64,000 bases of DNA from Hyalella azteca. Taxonomy: Eukaryota; Arthropoda; Malacostraca; Amphipoda; Hyalellidae. The notes under the pieces were generated by a model that made no database searches, was not told the DNA's origin, and worked only from the letters and a program-made list of their open reading frames with translations. A program made the position numbers and the translations under genes. Below, piece by piece: positions 36,003 through 45,215 of the stretch. The DNA lies in the NCBI RefSeq assembly GCF_000764305.2, contig NW_025934876.1, forward strand, positions 62,001 to 126,000, given 5' to 3'. Positions within the stretch are counted from its first letter, which is position 1. Every line of letters begins with the position of its first letter.

Positions 36003-36510
36003 GTATCGACTTTCGGGCGCCATAGCGGGACTTCATTTTTGGTATCTTTCGTCTTTATGGGTCGCCTGCCGAAGACCCCCACTGCCCTGGATGTAATGGA
36101 CCATCATGATTCCTGCCTTCCGGAACGTAGCCTTCAACACTTCAAGCCGTCCGTATCTAGGCCGTGGGTCGAACCAGCCCTCGGTCGAACGACCACTTGT
36201 CGAAGGACGATAAATTTTGGAACAGAACTATGCTATCTGAAACCTAACCTCAGGTGCGGTGAACGTAAAATTACGTAATTTAACGATGCCCGGAAGTCAG
36301 ATTCGATCCGCGGCCTGGTGGTGCACGGCAGGTTCTATGCGAGGCCGAAGGAAGACAAAGCCGAGTGGTTCACGGCAGATTGGTGGATGTCCGGAGAGAT
36401 CCAAGGCGTTCGATTCAGGGCTTATTGGTGCACAAAATTGGTGGCGCACGGCTGCGCTCCCGTCGTTACGCCATGCCAACGTCATTATACTGCTTCTCGA
36501 CCAATCCTGA
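36003..36510 (+). other. GC-rich island with exon-like frames
   Basis: A strong acceptor (TTTTTATTTCTTTCTGCAG) ends at 36002. The following frame, entered with two leftover bases, is open to about 36278 and contains STFGRHSGTSFLVSFVFMGR and LPKTPTALDVMDHHDSCLPE. A second block at 36318-36527 reads RFYARPKEDKAEWFTADWWM then SGEIQGVRFRAYWCTKLV, while the minus strand is also open. Neither is assigned. Two dense frames so close in otherwise AT-rich DNA could be exons or a repeat-derived piece. Confidence 0.28.
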
Positions 36511-39500
36511 ATCATAAGGAATCCTGAATCCTACCTATACCTGCCTGCCTGCAGCTGTAACGCAGTGGACTTTCTACTTGTTGCTCAAACTGCCATTATT
36601 TTATACGCCAAAGAAATTGAAACGACCAGATGAGTGGGAGATGCTCTGATTTTAATCTAGATTGAAAATTAATAAAACTTGAATGCTGAAGCTTAACCTT
36701 GAGTGATCATATCTTTGCGGATTGATCATCTCCGTTCTCGTTGGAGTTTCTTGTTAAATTACTTCATTTAAAATAAAATATTCAAATTCTTTGATTGTGT
36801 AAATTCCTTACACGAATTCGCAACGATATCGGGAATCAAACTTTTCTACACACAATTGAGAAAAAGTCCGGCATGCACTAATCACACTACACAACTCGAG
36901 GCTACTCTGAATCAATCTTTCTAATGTGATATCTCACCGCAATAGAATATTTCATCTCACGGGGGAATGGAAAAATAAATGTAGATATTAGGTCGCAAAC
37001 ATATCCAATCAGGTACAATACGTTGCCCAGTTTGGTTCAAGATGGTAGTGGCAAACGAGGAATACGGATGCAAAACCCTCCAGCATAGCTCTGCTATCTC
37101 TACGAGTATTACCACCGAAGCGTTGCGCACACCAAGGACTTGAAGAAAATAGCTCGGTTATTGCAACTCGAAATTTTATAATTCGACGAAAAGAAAATTC
37201 ATGCTTATATCTGTAAAAGTTGATCAAGTAGTTTACACATTTCACCTGGTGACAAGCAGTTAGACGATTATCGCAGATAAGTGGTCGAGCTAAAACGTTT
37301 TCATTCTCAAGGGGAGAGAAATTAACATACAGCCTGCATTGCCTCTTGTCCCATCCGCATTTATATACACATGCGCTATTTAGCCATTCGCAGGACTGAT
37401 TTAGCCATTCGCAGCCATACATCTTGTACATCACGCTACATCATTTATTCGGCACGCTCTGAAGAGCTTGGAGCAACGCACCGCAGGGTCCCGAGCTTGC
37501 TTAACTTCTGCTCTCAAGTTGTGGCCTGTGCATTAGGGAATTACGTCTGCAGTCTCTGGCTCCGGGGCCCAGCTTGTCTTTTCTATAAGGACATTGGGAG
37601 TCCGATGGCCGCTATGTGACGTTTATGCTTGTCGTGTACTTGGGATCGCTGACCTAACTGGCGGACTTGGTTTATCATGGACTTGGAAGAGACCTGACTT
37701 GCCATGCCTTGCTTGCCGTATCCATAACTTTACGCGGTTTACTTCTGGAATGCTCCTGCTGACGAGTGCATGGTCTTGCATCAGACGAAGAAAATGCGTG
37801 TAAAGTGATCCATAAGAAATGATGATGGCTTCATTTATAATTTAATGACAGGCATTCCTAGGAATTATGTGGTAAATTAATTTTTTCCCCGAGTTTAAAT
37901 ACTGTTTTGTGCATGAATTATTGTTTGTTCGATGTTTAATTACTCTAATAAAAATATTTTAGTAAGTATTTTCTACTGCTGGGGTGTTCGTTGGCAAGCC
38001 TGTGAATATGAATAATTCCTAATGTTCCTGCCTGATTTAGCTTGTACGCGATTTTTGAAGGTAGCACCAGCTGCTACGTTCCAAAGCATTAACTTTATCA
38101 ACTGCGCTAAAAAAAATCGGTGATTCAGGTCATGCGGCCTGAAAATGGCTTCATTCAAAGAAAAGTTCGAAAGGGGGAAAGTGTGATTTCAAGCAATACC
38201 ATTAAATATATACGGGTTTTATTAATAAGACAAAAATAGTATACTATAGTATAGTATATATCTTCGGCATTGAAGATTATAGGCCTGGATAGGCATGTCG
38301 CCGATTCTTGTACTTTTCTTGACTAGTTCGCAGATCAAAAAGACTGACCTTTTGATCAAATTTTTTCAACGAACGGTAGGTTTAAAATCGTTTCTAGATT
38401 TCAGTGGTTCCGTAGATATTTTAGTTGTTCCGTAGTACTGTTCTTCCATTGATATTATAGTTTGCAAATTGAAATGAAGTTCTGAATAAGGATGTACGTA
38501 CAGATAATTTGTTCCATTGCATTATTTCTCATCTCACTGCTTTGTTTTTCTTATTCCCTCTGTAGCGTACTCAAGAAAAGGCAATCAGCGCTGGTTGCTC
38601 CACGAATCTTGAATTTATGGTAATTAAACTATTCAGAAATATTGTCATTCGAAGTTGACGTTTATCTATATTCTCACTACTTATCGAAGTATATGAAAAG
38701 TTACTGTGCCGTTCTTGGTTAATTATTGCAATAATTGTGTTGCTTTTTATCGAATTTATTAAGTCGATTTCCATCCCTGTCTTGTATATATTTCTTCAAC
38801 TTGTAAGTAATGTGATCCATGTCTTGGCCTCGATTTTCATATGAACCCATTTGAAATTTTTATTTTTATTAGATGATTTAGCAAAAAATGTTCTCACAAT
38901 AATTTTTCTTCGTAAGAAATTTGCGAACGCTGACGTTGTAATTTATTTTTTATAAATTAGTAGATTAAATCGGCACAGCCAGACGAACGATATTGATTCG
39001 TCAGTTGATCTGGTGGTCATAAATCAGCGTTGATTCTACCTTTCAAGTTTTAATTAATTGAAATTTTCTGAAAAATCTAGTACACATGGTAATTTTCCTC
39101 TTATGCGTGTTTAAATCTTTCAAATCGGAACCAGTTTGGACACATGGATTTTCGGAACCAGTTTCTATCTTCAATGGTCTTAAATTGACCAGTATATTTG
39201 TTACTTCTTATCGAATATGGCAAGACCGTTTATTGGCGTTATCTTGTTTTAAAAGATGTAACTCTTCATTTACTGGCAATGCTTTGGGAATTGTATATTT
39301 GATGAATTTTCTCGGTGAAAACCTCAATTCCCGCTTTAAATTTATTTTTAGTTTTCTAGGCTAAAAATTCTGCCCTAGTTTCCATCACGAAATGATAGTT
39401 TTGAAGCTGACTCTTTTCGACAAACATTGCTCGCAGTGTAAAGAGACGCCGACATGCCTCTACGACGATTTCCAGCGCTCGAGTCTCCCAAACAACCAAA

Positions 39501-41574
39501 GTACTGAGTTCTTATTTCAGTTCTGACATTGTTTTTTTTTTGTTGAAAGCCGGTAATTTATTTTCAAAAATTCGTTCGAATTGGTTAATTGATTAACCTA
39601 AACCGAAATGTTTCATTCATAACTAATTGATTCTTTGCAATAGAAATGCTTTCTACTTGAAATGGAGGGATATTTCATGCATTTTCGTGCTGCAAGTTTA
39701 AAATCTTATTCACCTATATTTCACTGTGTTAAACTTTACAAATTTTACTTTGGAAATTTGATTGCCTAATGGCGTTGCAGATGTAGGCTCTGCAAAGAAA
39801 AACAATTATATACCTAATAATTATTATTTTTATTTTGTAACCAAGTTTTGTGGGATGTGCTGCTTTTTCCTCCATTATTCAAGCGGACTTGAGAATAGTT
39901 GCTGGCGTCTGAAGAATTAATTTTTGGTAACTCTTTTGCACTTAGTTGACTAAAATGACGAGAAAGGATTCAACGGGACAGCCTTTTTCCTCGAAAGTTT
40001 AGGATTGGCAAGTGAACATTCCAGATTAATAGCCGCATCTTGCCTGATTTCTTCATGGTATTTTCATTTCCATCCCGAATATAAGATGCAGCGTGTTATA
40101 TATGAGCTACTAGTGGGAATACTATCGAATTTTCATTGGATCGAATCAGTTAAAATCATAAAAATGCAGTTACTCTATTTTGTCTAATAGGAGAGTCCTT
40201 CATATTATTTTTTATCTTTTGCAGAAATTCGGGAATCAAGCCTATGTTTTTTACGACATAATCATGTTGCAGTCTTGCAGTTGCTTTTACGATAAGTAAA
40301 GAAAAAACACAATTTGCAGCTAATTGTGCATCTTATAATAACTCGACTCTGTGAGAGACAGGCAATTTTTCACAAGAAACAAAGCTTTTCTCTCCTATTG
40401 GAAATGTTAAATGATCAAATCTTCTTTTATATCTGATGTAAGAATTATGGATGTACAAGAAACAGAGAATTGACTCGTCCCCAAATTTTTTGTATGAGAT
40501 ACTTTTCATAGCTTTAAATTTTGCATCGACGCGCTGCCGTAAATGCGAATTGGGTTGTCTATAAAATAAATTGTGAACTCCTACACTATAGAAGACTGCA
40601 AATTCTGCGTGCAAAAATGTCTCAAAACTTGATTGAATGAAAAATTGATGATACTGCATGCGCGGATTAAAATCAAGCTGCGAATCCCAAAAAGTTCGGA
40701 CATGGAAAATTAAAATGTCGTTCTCTTTAAATGACTTTCATTGACATTTATCGACTTCAACTCACCGACATTTATCGAATATTTCGGATTTGGGATCTAT
40801 TCCCGGTTTCGATGAATAAATAAAAATTTTTGAGTTAGACACAATTAATTAGATATACAAGTATGTGTGGTTCGCCCCTACTGGTGACGAGGAACGGAAA
40901 CGTGGTATATAAAGTGAGATAAACACTATAAAAATTTCAAACATAATTATTTCCAAAAGGTTTTATATTCACTGCAGGTAAGATCGTAGGGCTTCGGCAA
41001 CAACAGCAAACGTTTAGGAAAACTGCAAAACACGGTTTTTGTGTTCGGAATTCACAAATCGTTATGAAAGGTACCCGGTTTCAGTGCATTCTTTTCGCTC
41101 GAAATAGGTTCGATCTAGTTCGAAGAATAATGATGCTCACCGTCTTCATTAATGCTTTTGGCTATAATATTGCCTAATAATAATAATCATTATAATGATA
41201 ATAATAAAATTCAGATTTATTTTTTATTTTTATGCACAAAGATAGAAATATATTATCCGCCAGATTTTCGGGGGCATTTTTATTTGTTTTTGCCGTTGTA
41301 TATGAGGTACATTCTCGGAAGGTAAACATTTTTAGGGAAAAATTGACTTTGATGTCAGTGATACCGACGATTTGAAGATTCAGATTGAATCGCAGTACCT
41401 TTTTTGGTTTCCACAAAAAGCAATTTGGAAAAAAAACATGAGAAACTTATTTTGACGAGTGCAAGATATTCACTCGGAGAAGAAAAGTAAATCGATAGTC
41501 TTGAAAATGCTCCTACTGTTTAGTTGACGGCGACATTTGAAAGTTGATCTATTTTTAAGCCTATTTCTCTCTAG
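36511..41574. other. No supportable gene
   Basis: AT-rich. A 141-codon minus frame (37434-37009) begins with a duplicated CEWLN motif caused by a tandem TAGCCATTCGCAG and has no recognised domain. A 108-codon minus frame (40659-40333) is likewise unassigned. No splice-supported exon was found. Confidence 0.35.
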
Positions 41575-41688
41575 CGGCGAGTTTGGAGAAGCAGTTCCCG
41601 AACTCCTGCAGGCTGCCCAAGCCGATGTCTTTTTCATCAGTTCTCCTGAATGGCTTTATGGTCGAGGCTGGGGACAGGCAGTTTTCTG
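41575..41688 (+). CDS. Candidate internal exon, family unknown
   Basis: The tract CCTATTTCTCTCTAG ends at 41574. Entered with two leftover bases, the frame reads ASLEKQFPNSCRLPKPMSFS then SVLLNGFMVEAGDRQFSG up to a GTGTTT donor-like site at 41689. The first 17 codons end almost entirely in G or C, the clearest coding signal in this part. A second + frame is also open. It does not match the missing N-terminal part of the downstream CAP gene, and no partner exon was identified. Confidence 0.32.
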
Positions 41689-42139
41689 GTGTTTACGTCG
41701 TCTCGATCAGACTCATTTGTATTTTCTTAGATAGTTCTGTTTTCTTGGATCAAAGGTACTCCAATCTACCATATTGGTGTTCCGATTGTAGAAGAATTAT
41801 TGAAATTTAGAAAATATTCAAAGAATTCTTTAAACGATGCTTTTTTTATTTTACTAATGAATTTTTTGAGATTAGGTCGAAATTGAGATTGACTGACAAA
41901 GTTCAGATTAATTGATGAAGTTATTAAAATTAAATGCAAAGTCTCTCATTTTTCTTGCTTAATCTACCAGCTTTTTTACTTGTGACTATTTGGGAGCTGC
42001 CTCTTCTATAGTGCTTATTTTATTGATAAATTGATTCAGTCCGATACCTTTAATATTTCTTATATTATGCGACTAATTTTTGCTCTATTTTTCGTGAAAT
42101 GAATGGACGTTGTTCATTTATTGAAGAAATACTTCCTGC
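41689..42139. other. No gene seen
   Basis: AT-rich sequence between the exon candidate and the 72-bp repeat. Confidence 0.4.
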
Positions 42140-42282
42140 GTTCCTGCGTTAGCAACACACCGCTTGCTGATCGTAGCGTGTCCCGCAGGTCTGGTCCCGC
42201 AACATTATAATGTTCCTGCGTTAGCAACACACCACCTGCTGATCGTAACGTGTCCCGCAGGTCTGGTCCCGCAACATTATAA
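42140..42282. repeat. Two copies of a 72-bp repeat, cut by an adapter
   Basis: Units at 42140-42211 and 42212-42282 share GTTCCTGCGTTAGCAACACA and GTCCCGCAGGTCTGGTCCCG. The second copy ends one base short, exactly where the adapter begins, so the real array may continue elsewhere. Confidence 0.9.
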
Positions 42283-42320
42283 CTGTCTCTTATACACATC
42301 TAGATGTGTATAAGAGACAG
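42283..42320. other. Tn5/Nextera junction adapter (assembly artefact)
   Basis: CTGTCTCTTATACACATCT is followed directly by its reverse complement AGATGTGTATAAGAGACAG. This 38-bp palindrome is two Tn5 mosaic ends joined head to head, the circularisation junction of Nextera mate-pair libraries. It is not native DNA. The flanking sequences belong to a different minisatellite on each side. Confidence 0.98.
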
Positions 42321-42466
42321 GGGTTGTGCAGTAATTGCCCCCCTGGGTTATGCAATAATTACCAACTGGTTGTGCAGTAATTGCCCCCCTGGGTTATGCA
42401 ATAATTACCAACTGGGTTGTGCAGTAATTGCCCATGGGTTATGCAATAATTACCAACTGGGTTATT
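42321..42466. repeat. 45-bp dimeric minisatellite, second locus
   Basis: About three copies of GGGTTGTGCAGTAATTGCC... alternating with GGGTTATGCAATAATTACCA. The same array occurs at 55381-55615. It begins exactly at the adapter boundary. Confidence 0.92.
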
Positions 42467-42545
42467 GCGTCAAAATACGATAAGGGGAGACTGCGTCAAA
42501 AGACAACATGAGGAGACTGCGTCAAAAGACGACATTGTGAAGACT
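42467..42545. repeat. Three copies of a 26-bp repeat
   Basis: Units built on GGAGACTGCGTCAAAAGACG. The last one decays into AAGACTGTCAAAGAC. Confidence 0.85.
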
Positions 42546-44756
42546 GTCAAAGACTAGTGGAGTCTAGGTCACAAATTTCTTTGACGATGTTTATTCTTTA
42601 AGAAATGCATATTTCCGAATAACTCGTAGAACTTTGCCCAGAATTAGGATTTATAATTTTTCTCTAACCCCTGAAGCACCCAATACCTAAGCTAGTTCAG
42701 CATCGCTGCCAACACATGAATAAATTTGCTGCTATATTGGAGACTTTTTTTACATGTAAAGCGACAGATTACGTTTAGCAACGTGAATATCTTGAAATTT
42801 TTTCTCTAAGATATTGCGGAAGAAAATTTACAACGGCGAATAACATTTTAATGTCGTCGGCCCAGGGACATTGCACGCTACATTTGTTTTCCTAAGGCGC
42901 ATGAGGACAAAGAATATGATCATTATTGAAAGAAAAAACTGTGAATTCTGAAAGAAACCAGCACTTTTTTGAAACGTTGTCTAATTTCCCTGTTTCGTGA
43001 ATTCCATTTTTTAGATCGAGCTCATGCTGATCTTGAGTATATTTTAAATAGTCCACCCATATTTTATAAAAGCTTCCATCATTGTTGTTTAAATTTAGTG
43101 CTGAACTTCGATGATACATGAATTTCATTTCATTTCGTAAAAATTATGAAATACTGTAGATCTGCTGAAACGAGAAAATTTGGCTGTTAACATTGACTTT
43201 GTGTACTCCAATTACTGAATGTAAATGACAGGTTTCTATATATATATATGGAAATCATAAACATGTTGCAATGAAGCACTTCAATATTAGGGCATAGATT
43301 ATAATGAGGACGAATATTGAAATTACAATTACCAACAGAAACATATGAGATTATTCTTCTTCAAGCCTAACTTACTAAATGTCCATAGCTAAATCCCTAC
43401 AAGGATGCCTTATTTAACTGTAAGTTGTAAGACCTTATTTTATTGAATAGGCCTTTAGTCCTAGACCTAATGATTTTAAACAGTTTTTTCCACGGGTATT
43501 TTATTTGTTATCCAAGTTGGAGTATGAATTTTATGTCTTCCATTTCTAGTTTTTTATCATTTGCTTTGTTCAAAGAAAAAGGCGCGGAATACTATTTGTT
43601 AATGAAACTTTTACTTAAAAATTGTACTAATGCGTTCGTTATTCGTTGTCTGTTCTTACGTCCTGTAATCACCGTCTCGAATGTCGCGTTTTTCCCCCAG
43701 AAGTTGCAGCAAAAGTCCTCTGATTTATCGCGATATTTCTTTACCTGCTCCAATTTTTACAGGGTTCCATGGGGCACGACCCGGCAAAAGATTTGCATGA
43801 CTGACGAGTTTTCCTTCATTTTTTCTTTTGTTCTTGATCGTTGGTTAAATAGGAATTCTCACTGGGGCAGCGAATATTCTTTTAAGCAAATTTTAGAGCC
43901 GTATTTTATTTGCCTGTGGACTGGAACAGAGTTCCCATAAAAAAGATGTCGCAAGTGTTTCGTAATTTTTCTGATTTACGTGCACATATGGATTATAAAA
44001 TCTGTTCCTTTGCCTGCTCGTAAGAATACGATACCGATAAATTATCAATTTTTCCATTCTGAAGTCCCCTGCCTGGGCTTGCCCAGCCAGCGTCGTTCCT
44101 CCATTTTCGTGCGTTACTGAAATAGATTCGAGTTGAAATACGTTTAGTTTGATTAACATTTGCGGTAAATTGAAAACTGGTTGGTTCTAAAGCTCATAAA
44201 GGTGGAATAACTGCAGTTATGCAAAATTTCTACCAAAGTAATGAACCAATGTTCAATGTTTGTTTCGTTTTAAAAAAATATCAAAACTTTTACTAGAACA
44301 ATTGCGTATCAATTGTCTAGTTCGTTTGCTTTCTTTTAAAGAAATTTAAATTAATGACTGCAGAAAATTAATTAAGAGGCAGCAAGTTTATTTAAATGGC
44401 TTTGAAAGAATGACTTCAAACAATTTTTAATGACTAGAAACTAAACTTTCTAAACATTACTGCTAAACAAATAAAAAGATAGAAAAATTCTTATAAAATG
44501 TCATTCAGAGTGTCGTTCATTTCGACGTTTTTTCGACAATTCATGAAGTTCATTGAACTCGCAGCTAAATCCGTTTATGTTTACATCCTGCGAAAATGTT
44601 CACTATTTGCGGGACATTTCTTGTTTATTAGAGTCGAAGTGATTTATTCATCACTGGTTATTAGGAGTTTAACAAATGTTTTCCTAATACATAAATTTTG
44701 TATTGCATTCCCAACATTAATCTCTTCTAATTTTTTTTTCAGAAGTAAAAAAGATG
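42546..44756. other. No supportable gene
   Basis: Includes a 165-codon + frame at 43443-43940, Phe/Leu/Ser-rich and without bias. A good acceptor (CCAATTTTTACAG) lies inside it at 43762, but what follows stops quickly in two frames. The missing first exon of the CAP gene was looked for here and not found. Confidence 0.35.
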
Positions 44757-45094
44757 TTTGTCGTAAGAGACGTGCTAATGTTAGGGTTGTTGCAGTTGTG
44801 CCAGTTTGCCGTAAGAGACGTGCTAAAGCTGTCTCTTATACACATCTAGATGTGTATAAGAGACAGCCGTAAGAGACGTGCTAATGTTAGTGTTGTTGCA
44901 GTTGTGCCAGTTTGCCGTAAGAGACGTGTTAATGTTAGTGTTGTTGCAGTTGTGCCAGTTTGCCGTAAGAGACGAGCTAATGTTAGAGTTGTTGCAGTTG
45001 TGCCAGTTTATCGTAGGAGAGGTGCTAGTGTTAAGGGTTATTGCAGTTCTGCCAGCTTACCGTAAGAGACGTGCTAAAGTGAATGCTGTTGCAG
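44757..45094 (+). repeat. 48-bp minisatellite carrying splice signals
   Basis: Units of 48 bp (one of 49) each contain GTAAGAG, GTGCTAATGTTAG, GTTGTTGCAG and TTGTGCCAGTTTGCC. Full units have their 15-nt TTGTGCCAG segment at 44796, 44902, 44950, 44998 and 45047. The last acceptor of the array (CTGTTGCAG, ending at 45094) is the 3' splice site of the first visible CAP exon. An adapter junction at 44829-44866 breaks one unit, so the true copy number is unknown. A strong acceptor (CTTCTAATTTTTTTTTCAG) also sits just upstream, ending at 44742. Confidence 0.92.
44829..44866. other. Tn5/Nextera junction adapter (assembly artefact)
   Basis: The same 38-bp head-to-head mosaic-end palindrome as at 42283. 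It translates to the familiar contamination peptides [12 protein letters not shown] and MCIRDS in the surrounding frames. It lies inside the 48-bp array, so array length and the link to sequence further upstream are unreliable. Confidence 0.98.
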
Positions 45095-45215
45095 TTGTGT
45101 GAGGAGGCTCAGCAGTGGGCCAATCGCCTGGCGCATAAGCAGGTGCTCGAGTACAGCTGCAAGAACGGCAGGGGCGAGTGTATCCTGACCTGCACCACCA
45201 CCGAGGGCATCAGCG
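45095..45215 (+). CDS. CAP gene, first visible exon
   Basis: Forty codons in phase 0 plus one base, from LCEEAQQWANRLAHKQ to TTTEGIS. The acceptor CTGTTGCAG is the end of the 48-bp array. The donor AGCG/GTCGGT is weak but is the one that fits the phase of the next exon. The upstream part of the domain (the AHN.YR..H helix) must lie on an exon not seen. Confidence 0.78.

Noticed and set aside
37009..37434. 141-codon minus ORF
   Set aside because: No domain or exon borders, and its first residues are a small tandem duplication. Kept only as a note in the spacer entry.
42138..42482. A native 38-bp palindrome as a recombination site or transposon end
   Set aside because: It is exactly two Tn5 mosaic ends and occurs three times in unrelated contexts, which fits adapter carry-over.
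43443..43940. 165-codon + ORF and an exon behind the acceptor at 43762
   Set aside because: Composition is AT-rich and unbiased, and the sequence after the acceptor stops within 13-14 codons in two frames.
44498..45102. ORFs containing [12 protein letters not shown] or MCIRDS
   Set aside because: These peptides come from the Tn5 adapter; the remainder is the 48-bp array.
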